Shown: positions 21,097-30,362 of the stretch, piece after piece | Layout: each line of letters begins with the position of its first letter | How positions within the stretch are numbered: position 1 is the stretch's first letter | DNA from: Amanita rubescens | Taxonomy: Eukaryota; Basidiomycota; Agaricomycetes; Agaricales; Amanitaceae | Assembly (NCBI GenBank): GCA_015039365.1 | Contig: WION01000462.1 | Span: 1-41,829, forward strand | DNA length: 41,829 bases | Reading direction: 5' to 3' | The notes under the pieces: model-generated | What the model saw: only the letters and a program-made list of their open reading frames with translations | Told to the model about the DNA's origin: nothing | The model's database searches: none | Position numbers and translations under genes: made by a program

Positions 21097-21429
21097 TGAA
21101 TGAATGCGTTGAGAACATGGCTATCGTGAAAGGAAATGTATTATTGTATTACGGAGTGAATTGATTACCAGATCTTAAATTCAGAAACTCACGTATGGCC
21201 CCATACCACAAAGCAGCAGCTTCGTTATCAAATCATTCCGTCGACTCGGAAGTAACTTTATTGCGGCAGGCACATAGAGCAGAGCAGAGCCACATATGTG
21301 TGTGCTTGAACCTCTTACCGTTCTCAGAAAGAGGCACGTCAACCATCACCAAGTGGTCATGTTATCGCAGACGGAATCGACGACGTGTGAACTCCGTTGA
21401 CAACCTAGGAAATGCATGCGCAGGAATCT

Positions 21430-21540
21430 CATAAATAAAAGCCTGTGGAACGCTTTTTTCATCCCCGCATCCTAAAACCACACCGCCGGTACGATCAATA
21501 TTTCCCATCTCCACGGCTCGACTAACACTCATACCCAACT
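21430..21540 (+). promoter_or_regulatory. promoter of array copy 2
   Basis: TATA-like CATAAATAAAA at 21430–21440, then a conserved leader containing TTCATCC, CACCGCCGGTACGATCAA and CCACGGCTCGACTA up to the ATG at 21541. The same blocks precede the intact copy at 22387. Confidence 0.5.
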
Positions 21541-21908
21541 ATGACCGAAACCACCACGTTTATCCACAAAGCCATAGGTCAACTCAGAAGCCGCGACAAC
21601 GGACACTTCACTGCCGAATTCGAGGTTGAGGGAGCGTATAAAATGTTTTCGGGCATATTCGCAGCGATATCCACCCGCCTTTGAATGCACCCCATGTGAC
21701 ACTGGATTTCGAGCATCCGGATCACCTATATGGAAAATTCCGCCTCGACACCAACAGTCTTCACATTGTGGGCCCCAAGGACATTCATCTTCCGTTCATC
21801 AAACCTGGGATTCACCCTACTCCTAGGTTCCTCATTGATGGACCGCTCACCCAGATTTTGAAAGGAGGAATCCTCGTCAAGGGCGTTGATTGGTTGATTT
21901 GGGAGTGA
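21541..21908 (+). pseudogene. 121-aa family, copy 2, frameshifted
   Basis: Starts MTETTTFIHKA like the intact copies and reads to about FSGIF. It then loses frame near 21655–21665, by a net +2 or −1 bases compared with 22387–22752, and stops at 21682–21684. The rest of the family sequence (HPDHLYGKF, IDGPLTQIL, ending WLIWE) continues in another frame to 21908. No splice signals rescue it. A sequencing error cannot be excluded, but the broken neighbours argue for real decay. Confidence 0.7.
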
Positions 21909-22257
21909 ATGAATGCGTCGAAAACATGGCTCATTGGCTATCGTTAAAAGGAAATGTATCATTACGGAGTGAATCATCAGATTATCAGATCTTAAATTCA
22001 GGAACTCACGTAAGTGACGAGTCATACCGCAAACCAACTCGTTATCAAATCATTCCGTCGGTGACTTTATTGCAGCAGGCACATCGAGCAGAGCCACATA
22101 CGTGTATTACCAAACACGCTTACCGTTCTCAGAATAAGTTTTAAGAAGCACGCTGCACAACCTAAAACTACACCGCCGGTACGATCAATGTTATCGCAGA
22201 CGGAGTTATGACATGTGAACTCCGTTGACAACTCAGGAAGTGCATCCGCTCGAATCT

Positions 22258-22386
22258 CATAAATAAAAGCCTGGTGAACGTATTCTTCATCCACACATCC
22301 TAAAACTACACCGCCGGTACGGTCGATATTTCCCATCTCCACGGCTCGACTAGCACTCACCGAAATTCTAGACTCAACCCACTAGT
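22258..22386 (+). promoter_or_regulatory. promoter and leader of array copy 3
   Basis: CATAAATAAAA at 22258–22268, followed by the conserved leader blocks (TATTCTTCATCC, ACACCGCCGGTACGGTCGA). A partial second leader copy lies just upstream at about 22165–22200. Confidence 0.5.
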
Positions 22387-22752
22387 ATGACCGAAATCAC
22401 CACGTTTACCCACGAAGCCAGAGGCTTCTTCAGATGCGAGGATGGTATTAGCTTCTTTGCCGAATTCATCGTCCAAGGCGTGCGTAAGCCCTTTTCGGGT
22501 CGATTCGACCATAGGATTATCCCCTTCGACGTCCCCGTGGCGATCTTGCGCTATGACCATCTGGACGAACTATACGCAGACTTCCGCATCGACGTTAATA
22601 GTCATCCCATTGTGGGCCCAAGCAGCATCCGTCTCCCGTTCATCAAGCATGAGATTGTGAAGACTACTAGGTTCTTCATTGATGGACCGCTCGCCGGGAT
22701 TTTTCCTGAAGGATTTATTGTCGGTGGTGGTGGATCTTGGCTGCTTCGGTGA
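22387..22752 (+). CDS. 121-aa protein of unrecognised tandem family, intact copy
   Basis: Unknown function. A single-exon frame of 121 codons with a good TATA and leader upstream. There is no signal peptide or membrane segment, so the product is probably intracellular. The sequence alternates short hydrophobic stretches with turns, suggesting an all-beta fold. Conserved with the copy at 24702 are GFF(R/K)CEDG, F.GRFD/F.GKFD, HLDELYADFRIDV, VGP..IRLPF, GP(L/V)AG and the C-terminal VGGGGSWL. Conservation over the whole length, with mostly conservative changes, implies selection on protein. It lies between a frameshifted relative and a 1.9-kb spacer. I cannot link it to a named domain. Confidence 0.75.
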   Translation: MTEITTFTHEARGFFRCEDGISFFAEFIVQGVRKPFSGRFDHRIIPFDVPVAILRYDHLDELYADFRIDVNSHPIVGPSSIRLPFIKHEIVKTTRFFIDGPLAGIFPEGFIVGGGGSWLLR

Positions 22753-23026
22753 TATAGGAGATATTTATTGCTTCATGAGAGGAAAATTGCATTTTTCTTG
22801 GTGACCGGTGAACCGGTGACCCCCAGTGAGAAATGCGCGGCTGGCCAGCCGGGAAATCCGGTGACAGCCGCTGTGACCTTCGCGTCGTAGTCGCGCTGCT
22901 TTTGCTATTCCTCTCGTGTCCTCTCGCATCCCTTCGTATCTTATCTCGCACCATATTTACCATCGTGTCCAACGTACGAAAAATGGCAAAGATTTGTCCA
23001 CGTAAAAATCTGTCCAACTCCCTCGA

Positions 23027-23054
23027 TCCATTGTTTGGGTAACCAAACAATGGA
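23027..23054. repeat. perfect 12-bp inverted repeat with 4-nt loop
   Basis: TCCATTGTTTGG, then GTAA, then CCAAACAATGGA. It can form a stable hairpin or cruciform, but no gene end lies adjacent that would make it a terminator. Confidence 0.7.
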
Positions 23055-23549
23055 CTTAATCACTCCGACGACGTCACAACCATTTCACCTCGCCACCACC
23101 ACCACGCTCGCACTCCCTGCCTTCAAGTGCGCCCGTTGCCTCACTCCAAATTTCTCATGAATCGTCGCCCAGAGCCAATGTTGCAATATCGTTGACGCTC
23201 ACTGACGCTGAGTACGCTGCCCCGTATGTGTTAAATATATGTGCATTAAAGTATAACTAACCAGCCAAACTCTTTCTACCCTCTCACCTAATGTGAACAG
23301 GACATTGCCATTGGCAGCCGCAATACCCTGAACAAATTGGTTATGTACAGGTGAGTGCATATATGCGCTTTTTTCGCCTCTTGCCCCACTCACGAAACCA
23401 TGCAAGCCATCCCCAGATCACTCCAATGCTTACCCTGCCTGGACCATCTTAAGATGGGAAGAAACAACTCAAGGTACATCATTTTACATGTGCTATGACT
23501 TAGCGAGCTAACTAGAGTTAAAAGCAAAATAAGAAGCAGACTAGACAAG

Positions 23550-23643
23550 CAGGGCGGATGAGGATGGGGTGAGGGGGTGGGAATGGGGAGGATGAGAGCG
23601 GACGAGAGTAAAGGAGAGCAGGTGGGGGTGGGAGGGAGGATCG
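23550..23643 (+). other. purine-rich, G-run tract with G-quadruplex motif
   Basis: About 94 bases almost without pyrimidines apart from scattered T and C. At 23566–23588 four G runs of 3–5 bases with loops of 1–3 bases fit the canonical intramolecular G-quadruplex pattern. A second three-run cluster follows at about 23623–23636. Confidence 0.65.
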
Positions 23644-24187
23644 GAGCAGAATGTGGTGGTTTGTAGAGGCCTATAGCGGATTTGTCGTTTCTCGACCGAG
23701 CAATGAAAAAAATGTTCCATGGCTACTTTTTCTCAATGAGGATGGCCTCAAAAAAACGTTAAAGCGGAAAGTTTTTCTTCTCTCAGCCTCTGTTGTCCGC
23801 GATTGCGGCTTGTATCGGCCTGGAGCGGATACATTTCTCACTGGGGGTGACCAATGGAGTGTTCATAAGCCCGGTGATCATCTTGGATACAAAAACTGTT
23901 ATCGAGAAAACATACCGCACACCAGCCCAACCAGCCCCCTTGCCAAATCCAGCGACTTTAAAATTTGCAGGGTTGCGGAAGGAACTAATGCAACATTCGA
24001 GCCGCAAGGTCATGGTAAATTCACAAAAACGGCAAAGCGTGGGAAAACGGTTAGAGATAAGATAAGATGCTCAGATAAAGCTCCCGCTGACTCGGTTTTT
24101 CCTTTCATCCCTCCTCTACTGTTATGCAATATAAAGAAATCGGGCGCAAGGTTCGTGTCGGCGTTCCAGTGACGACCGCCCGTTCAC

Positions 24188-24640
24188 TTAGACCTGCTGG
24201 TAGACGGCTTGAAAACCACTCGATTACCGTTTTAGGAATTATGCATAAGTCCTGTCAATCAACGGTTATGTTATCGCAGACATGTGAACTCTGTCACTTG
24301 ACAGACAACCCAGGAAAGTCGTACCCTAACATGCTCAGGAAATGCATAAATAAGAGGTAGGTAAAAAAGTATTCTTCATCCAAATTCCACCGGTACCCAC
24401 CCCGACAGATTAGACCTGCTGGTAAACAACCCGAAAACCACTCGAGTACTGTTTTAGGAATTTTGCATAAGCCCTGTCAATCAATAGTCATGCTATGTGA
24501 ATCCTGTCACTTGACAACCCAGGAAAGGCATAGCCTAACATGCTCAAGATTCAAGAAACGCATAAATAAGGGCTAGGTGAAAGTATTCTTCATCCGAATA
24601 CCTTAACACTACTCAGTCTACTCTACCGGTACGATCAATA
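24188..24640 (+). repeat. tandem duplication of an array promoter unit (~222 bp)
   Basis: Two diverged copies start at 24188 and 24410 with TTAGACCTGCTGGTA. Each carries TTTTAGGAATT, GCATAAG, CCTGTCAATCAA, the TGTCACTTGACA block, CCTAACATGCTC, CATAAATAAG and TATTCTTCATCC. The first copy has no gene body. The second leads into the intact gene at 24702, with its TATA-like site at 24561–24570. Confidence 0.75.
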
Positions 24641-24701
24641 CTCCCCACCCCGACATACCTACTGACGCCGACCGAAACTTTAGCCTGAGACTATACTCAC
24701 T

Positions 24702-25067
24702 ATGGCCGAAACCGCCACGTCCGGCCCCGAAGCCAGAGGCTTCTTCAAATGCGAGGATGGCCTTAACTTCCTTTTCGAATTCATCATCGACGGCGTGGTT
24801 AAACGCTTTGCGGGTAAATTCGACTATAGAATTACCCCCTTCCACGTACCCGTGGCGAACTTGTACTATCAGCATCTGGACGAGCTATATGCAGACTTCC
24901 GCATAGACGTTAGTAGGTATCACTTCGTGGGCCCGGGTAACATCCGTCTCCCGTTCGTCAAACATGAGACTACGGAGACTACTACGTTCGTCATTAAGGG
25001 ACCGGTCGCCGGGGTTCTTCCTGAAGGATTTGATGTCGGTGGTGGTGGATCTTGGCTGGTTGGTTAG
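24702..25067 (+). CDS. 121-aa protein of unrecognised tandem family, second intact copy
   Basis: Same length as the copy at 22387, collinear without gaps, with roughly two-thirds of residues the same by eye. It shares GFFKCEDG, HLDELYADFRIDV, IRLPF and the terminal VGGGGSWLVG. No signal peptide or membrane helix; function unknown. Its promoter is the second member of the 222-bp duplication. Substitutions fall between conserved blocks rather than breaking them, which supports a working protein. Downstream, relatives at 25627 and 26227 are decayed. Confidence 0.75.
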   Translation: MAETATSGPEARGFFKCEDGLNFLFEFIIDGVVKRFAGKFDYRITPFHVPVANLYYQHLDELYADFRIDVSRYHFVGPGNIRLPFVKHETTETTTFVIKGPVAGVLPEGFDVGGGGSWLVG

Positions 25068-25626
25068 GGAGCGAAGTGAATACGTGGGGAATTGACAAGA
25101 AATAACTTTGTAAAAAGAAATTTGTATTTTTTTAGGACTCAAAGTGGTCCTATCAAGTGTCATATGTATTGTTTCGAGTCTGATCATCAGAACGAGTCAG
25201 AAATAAGGGATGCCATCGAGAACATATCGCCGCACACTAGCCCTCCTTATCTTTCGTTGTCGGATCCTGTCAATCCAACGACTTGAGGACTCGCATTGAT
25301 TGCAGCAGGTACCTCAAACAAAATGGTTTACTTGGACCTACGAAGACCAATTGCTTGCTGTTCTCGTATGCTTTCATAACCCCTGTCACCCATCAAATCG
25401 GCACCCCAAGTGGTCATGTCATATAGACTTCAATACTGACGTGTGAACTTCGGTGACAACCCAGGGTGAGGGAAGGCATAGTGCACAAGAACGTCGTAAA
25501 CAAGAACCTGATGCAGGTATTTTTCATTTGCACATCGTGACATTACACTGCTATTCGATCAATGTTTCATATCCACAGCTTGATTGACACTGACCGAAAC
25601 TCGAAGACTCGTCACTTTATTCACTA
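25068..25626. other. array spacer and promoter remnant
   Basis: Contains the repeated GATTGCAGCAGGTACCTC-type flank and a promoter copy around 25430–25620 (CGTGTGAACTTCGGTGACAA, TATTTTTCATTTGCACATC). The usual CATAAATAAAA is degraded to CGTAAACAAG. No gene seen. Confidence 0.45.
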
Positions 25627-25923
25627 TGACCAAAACCACCGAGGCTTCTCAAAAATGCCGCGATGGCATACACTTCCAAGCCAAATTCGTCATTGAGGGC
25701 ATGCGTAAACTCTTTTCGGGCAGATTCAGGGAACCCTCCCCCCTTGCGCACATATGGACATCTGGACGTTAACATCCATCCCGTCGTGGCCATCTCCGAG
25801 TCCCGTTCATCAAACCCGGGAGAATTATCACTAGGTCGCGCATTGATGGACCACTCGCGGAGATTCTGCCAGGAAGTTTTGTCGCCGATGGCGTTTGTAC
25901 TTCGGTGTCCATTCGGGAGTGAA
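25627..25923 (+). pseudogene. 121-aa family, copy 5, deleted and frameshifted
   Basis: Begins MTKTTEASQKCRDGIHF and reads the family N-terminus to FSGRF. A deletion removes most of the PF.VPVA–HLDELY section, and the frame stops at 25770–25772. Family remnants (HPVVAI, IDGPLAEILPG) follow in other frames to about 25923. Confidence 0.7.
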
Positions 25924-26226
25924 ATGAAGTGGAGGACATTGCTATCGTGCAAGGAAAGATGCATTTGTAGGGAGTGCATGAACGAGTGTTCATTTGTTTT
26001 GAGCATGTCAACATATCACGTATCTAACACGAGTAAACTGGAAAATGGACGGAGTTCAATAATGACATGTGAACTCCGTTGACAATCCAGGAAAGGCACA
26101 CTAACCATGTGCGCAATCTCGAGCGAGATGACCGTATTCTTCAGCGCATCGTAACACACATCCTCCATCTGCACGGCTCGAATCTCGACCGGCACTCACC
26201 AAAACTCTAGACTCCTACTCATAAAT

Positions 26227-26510
26227 AGCCGAAACGACCACCTTCGCTCACGTAGCCAAAGGGTTCATCAGATCTAGCGACGGCATACACTTCCGAGTTC
26301 AATGGCTTGGGCGACATCGTTGCGGGAAAATTCGTGGCGAAAAACCTCCACCGTGACTTTTCCACGTAATTGTAGCGACGTTGCACTTTGGCGATGTGGA
26401 GGAGTTATATGGTGAATTCTTTATAGACGGTAATCACCATCCGAGAGTCGTGGCCATATCCCGTCTGTCAAACATGGGTTTATTTCGAGTGAGATGGGAG
26501 TGAAGTGAAC
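26227..26510 (+). pseudogene. 121-aa family, copy 6, heavily decayed
   Basis: Recognisable from GCCGAAACGACCACC at about 26228, where the start codon is replaced by a TAG context, through the GAGGAGTTATATGG (…EELYG) and ATAGACGG blocks, to the GGGAGTGAAGTGAAC flank. It has several stops and indels and no usable frame. Diverged promoter blocks precede it at about 26060–26220. Confidence 0.6.
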
Positions 26511-26811
26511 ATGTTGGAGATTCCGGAGGATATAGTTATCGTGAATAGAAAAAGTGTATCTGAGTAACACCGGTGCGGTGGTGTTCGAGTCAACAAGACA
26601 TAACTCGGATAGCCGCTCTAGTTAATTATGCCTAGATATCGTAAGTGCTTGGCAAGCATTAGATCTTGCGATTAATGACCCTAAATGAAGGGCTGATAAA
26701 GTTTAAACGGAATGACAGGGACCATCCCAACTTGCTTTACGACCATCCACTTCTACAAAAGCGAGTATGCGGTACTCGTGTCCTCAAAACGTTAGGACTG
26801 CAGTACGCCCT

Positions 26812-27567
26812 TTAATGGACAGCCGATAGATCAGTCAGATCCCAACCTACAAAGCAAAGGAAAACTACTAACATTATCACCAACTCCATCGTTGGTGACC
26901 ATTTATCGGAAGATTCGACACCGCGGTCCTGTTTTCCGGCGCTACCAGGGCACTGGTCTTGGGGATGGAACCCGATACTTGGTAAAACGATCGACCATGT
27001 TTCGCCTATCAGTGACGGCCGCAGGGTACCTTTCGAGGAACGTGCCTGGAATTTATACTCTTTGAAGATTTCGTCAGTGGATCTGGTGTTAAAATGGGGT
27101 TTCTCAAGGATACGTAGTTGACCTTGACAGTTAATTGTAGGATTCGACAGATCATCAACAGGACCGATCGATAACGGACATTGAGTAATTAGGCCTGTGC
27201 TATCTGTTGAAAAACCCCACAGAGTCTTAGGAGATTTGACGGCGCTCCTTATCCTCTCTGATCCCAAACGAGGCCGCAACACCGCCGCGGAGCGACCAGC
27301 AATCAAACCATAGATTATGTGGCGTCTTGGTTGATACTGACAGTCACTGGGTACGTTCACTCGCCGGGCCAAAGTGATTAATTCACCGGTGTCCACGTCC
27401 GTTACGTCAAGGACGCGCACAAAACATCCAAGGCTGGTCTCTCCGGGAAGAATTTGCCATATTGGCGCACGCTTGATCGGGAGATAGACAAGAGCTGCTG
27501 AACCGATCAGAAAGCAACTGAATCCAGAAGCACGTTTGTTGGGCTCCACAGAACATGTCATTGACAT
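26812..27567 (-). CDS. 251-aa orphan ORF with C-terminal hydrophobic helix
   Basis: I do not recognise it. This is the longest intron-free frame outside the retroelement in this part of the window. It starts ATG at 27567 and ends TAA-side at 26812. The only structural features are a moderately hydrophobic stretch near residues 17–31 (FSCFLIGSAALVYLPI) and a C-terminal helix MELVIMLVVFLCFVGW, which could anchor a small tail-anchored protein. The body is rich in Ser, Pro and Arg. It is divergent from the phosphatase gene, with 370 bp between start codons. It could be real, species-restricted or a chance frame; no splice structure or paralog supports it. Confidence 0.4.
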   Translation of the reverse strand: MSMTCSVEPNKRASGFSCFLIGSAALVYLPIKRAPIWQILPGETSLGCFVRVLDVTDVDTGELITLARRVNVPSDCQYQPRRHIIYGLIAGRSAAVLRPRLGSERIRSAVKSPKTLWGFSTDSTGLITQCPLSIGPVDDLSNPTINCQGQLRILEKPHFNTRSTDEIFKEYKFQARSSKGTLRPSLIGETWSIVLPSIGFHPQDQCPGSAGKQDRGVESSDKWSPTMELVIMLVVFLCFVGWDLTDLSAVH

Positions 27568-27940
27568 TATGATTCACGTCAGATGGAAGTGATGACTAAT
27601 GGCGAAAACAGGTCCGAGTCTGTGCTGGTGGAAACGTGCTCGCGATGAACATGCCCACAGACTACCAGCGTTCAGAAGGAAATTGAACAATGATGCACTG
27701 CACTCGCCGTTTGAATATCTCGGTAAGAGGATCCATCCTCGGTTATTAGAAGAACGTCGGGCGGAGTAGCCGGCGGATGACGTCATCTACGGAGGTGACC
27801 GGGAGTGAGAACTTAACAAGGGAGGTGGCGCAGATAACACGACGGTCGCTGGCTGACCGGCCTGACGTTCTTTTAAGGGTAACCGGTGAGGCATGCTTAT
27901 CATATTCGAACCCCAAAAGCTTACTTTCCCTCAGTCCTCC
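27568..27940. other. divergent intergenic region
   Basis: Lies between the orphan ORF (minus) and the phosphatase (plus) and presumably carries both promoters. No clear TATA seen. A 70-codon minus frame (27574–27786) is not supported. Confidence 0.4.
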
Positions 27941-29883
27941 ATGTCGGCGGTCAGCCTCACAGAAATCATTCATGACCAGGTATACATTGGCAAGTGAGTC
28001 CGCGCCGAAAACTGAGGGAATACCATCGCTGACACTCAACGTGACATCAGCTTATCTGCTGCATTGTCAGAACAACACCGCTTGTCCATCGGCGTAACCC
28101 ACATTCTCTCTGTCTGCCCCGATTACCCTTCTACTGGCAAATGCCACTTGGCAATAACCGTGGAAGACTCTGAGTACGAGGATCTACTCATCCACCTCCC
28201 CAAGGCATGTCAATTTATACAAGATGCGATAAATGACGGTGGGAGAGTGCTTGTGCATTGTGTCATGGGTATTTCTAGAAGCACAACGGTTGTGGCTGCT
28301 TATCGTGCGTAAAATGGCGGCTGTACATAGTGTGAGCGTATTTGTTGACCTATTCACTCTAGTTATGAAGTCAAGAGGGATGGACGCCGCCAGCGCAATA
28401 AAATTTATAAAAACAGGTGAGCATTACGTTCCGCTTCTCGAGAAGCGTTCTGTTAACGATATCACCGGCAATTCTTACTCGGCGCCACTCCATAGTACGA
28501 CCGCAAGCTCACCCAAACTACGGCTTCATCACTCAACTCGTGGCTTTCGCTGCTTGCGGGTATGCTCCAGGCCCTAACGACCCTACCTACCGTACATGGA
28601 AACGCCAGCAAAAACAAAACATGACGGCATACCTCAACTATTTAAGCGACTCCACAATCATCCTCCCGGATAAACTGCTGTTGAGCAGGTCCGTCACCGT
28701 CATTCTGGCACCCAATTTGATAAGCTGATTAACACATCTGTTTAGTGGCTTCCCTGAAGACCCAGTCCAAGCAGAGGCGCTCATTCAGGACTTGGGCGTA
28801 ACCCATCTTTTGACAATCTCACCCTGTAGAATTCCTCCCACGATACCCACTTCAACGACTCTCACAAGATACCAGCATTTGACTGTTTCGGATTCGAAAA
28901 ATGGAGATTTACTCATCACGCTGCCAGATGCATGCAAGTTTGTTGCGCAGGCTTTAAGTGAGGGTGGCATGGCATTGATCCATTGCTCTGTAGAGTCGAG
29001 AGCGTGTACCGTCGCTTGTGCTTCCTGTGGGTGTTTACTTTCTCGGAGATATCAACGGCTGACGGCATCAAACAGTAATAGAATTGAAAAACATGTCTCC
29101 AAAAGAGGCTTTTGGCGTTCTGGAAAACGGTGAGCCTGAGTGTTGTTTATCCCATTCACCCGCGCCGTTAATCGCCTCCATATTTATGCAGCCCTACCTC
29201 TCTTCAACCCCACTCGTAACTTTTCTCGTCAGTTGGAACTATTCGCCGCATGCGGGTACAATCCAACGAGGGAGCACTACCTCGTTCAAGATTGGATCAG
29301 GTCTCAATCCCAAAATCCATATTCTTACCCTCGTCGCCCTGCTTTGCCTCCTTCCTCTCCCACAACCACAACCACCAGTTCAACGAGCTCCCTCCGCCCA
29401 TCACTTTTAATCAAACGCTCATCGTCTTCACTAACATCTTCAACTCTATCTTCACCAGGTCCCTCGACACCTCCTTCATCCGCGTCCTCACGAACTTCTT
29501 CTTCATCTGGTCTCGGTGGACCAGGACCACTTTCTAGGGTTTACCCTCTCAGCCAAATCGAATCGGACCAGAATCAAAGTCCACAACATGCGGAGACGAC
29601 GGGAGCTCAATCCCAAAAGCCTCGCCGACAAAGTTTATCACCACCTTCCTTACCGTTATCGTTAATGTCGACACTATCATTATCACTAGGCAACGAGGAA
29701 AGGAAAGAGGGAGATCATACCTTCAACGGACTCTCATCGGACCTTGTCATGCACGCGATGGAGATGTTAAGGGAACGGTATCACGATCCAGATGCGGGGG
29801 AGACTCCTGCGTTTGATTTAACTGCGTTTGGAAATGCGTTGGCTGCTATACACGAGAGGGAGGAGAGGGCTGGGAGGTGCTGA
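27941..29883 (+). CDS. tandem dual-specificity phosphatase (active plus degenerate domain)
   Basis: Predicted protein phosphatase of the DSP class. Exons: 27941–27993, 28051–28304, 28363–28416, 28496–28688, 28746–29026, 29076–29129 and 29192–29883, giving 526 aa. Domain 1 (about 8–145) has the P-loop HCVMGISRS with Cys88 and Arg94, the HCx5R signature. Domain 2 (about 185–325) is homologous, but its loop is HCSVESRAC (Cys265, Arg270), one residue short, so probably inactive. Exons 3 and 6 are both 54 nt, in the same phase, at equivalent places, showing that a whole domain with its introns was duplicated. Each domain ends with a shared AACGY motif. The C-terminal 170 residues are a Ser/Pro/Thr-rich tail and a short acidic helix. 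Substrates unknown. Confidence 0.87.
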
Positions 29884-29915
29884 GATTCTATAGATGAGAG
29901 CCGAAAGGAAGGTAG

Positions 29916-30362
29916 TTGGACTATTTGATGTGGGTCTCTCGTACTCGCAGATTATGTTCAAGTTTTCGCACCACTTCGTTTATTCGCACTTTACATCCTT
30001 TCGTAGTGCGTAGTTTTCTTTTTTTTCTTTCTTTAAATGTTTGCTTTTTCGTATTATAGAGTCATAGTATGCGCTGAGATACCAAATGTTCAATATTGTA
30101 CTGTAACGTTAATGGCCATGCGCACGATGACAGAAGTATTTGGACCTTTCGATGTGGGTCTCTCGTACTCGCAGATTATGTTCAAGTTTTCGCACCACTT
30201 CGTTTATTCGCACTTTACATCCTTTCGTAGTGCGTAGTTTTCTTTTTTTTTCTTTACATGTTTGCTTTTTTCGTATTATAGAGCCATAGTATGCGCTGAG
30301 ATGCCAAATGTTCAATATTGTACCTGTAACGTTAACGGCCATGCGCACGATGACAGAAGTAT
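29916..30362 (+). repeat. ~224-bp tandem duplication of the phosphatase 3' flank
   Basis: Units start at 29916 and 30140 (TTGGAC…GATGTGGGTCTCTCGTAC) and end with GCACGATGACAGAAGTA. They are almost identical apart from T-run length and a few substitutions. Each contains CGCACT…AGTGCG, able to form a short hairpin. The first unit begins 33 bp after the phosphatase stop, so alternative transcript ends are possible. Confidence 0.85.

Larger units (their letters stand above)
22753..24187. other. array spacer with G-rich tract and hairpin
   Basis: Non-repeated DNA separating two parts of the array. A 173-codon frame (23651–24172 plus) has no domain, no leader like the family's, and unusual composition, so I do not call it. 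The spacer contains a perfect 12-bp inverted repeat and a purine-rich G-run tract, listed separately. Confidence 0.45.
20840..26510 (+). repeat. tandem array of a 121-aa gene family with its flanks
   Basis: Six related gene bodies, all plus strand, start near 20840 (truncated), 21541, 22387, 24702, 25627 and 26227. Flanks repeat too: a TTATCGCAGAC motif, GTGAACTCCGTTGACAA, a CATAAATAAAA TATA region, TATTCTTCATCC, and the downstream CAGATCTTAAATTCAG. The first two units are about 802 bp apart, judged from the shared GCACCCCATGTGAC. Two copies are intact and four broken, typical of gene turnover after unequal crossing-over. Confidence 0.75.

Noticed and set aside
23651..24172. 173-codon plus-strand frame in the array spacer
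   Set aside because: No domain, no family-type promoter, odd composition, and competing frames on the other strand; likely chance.
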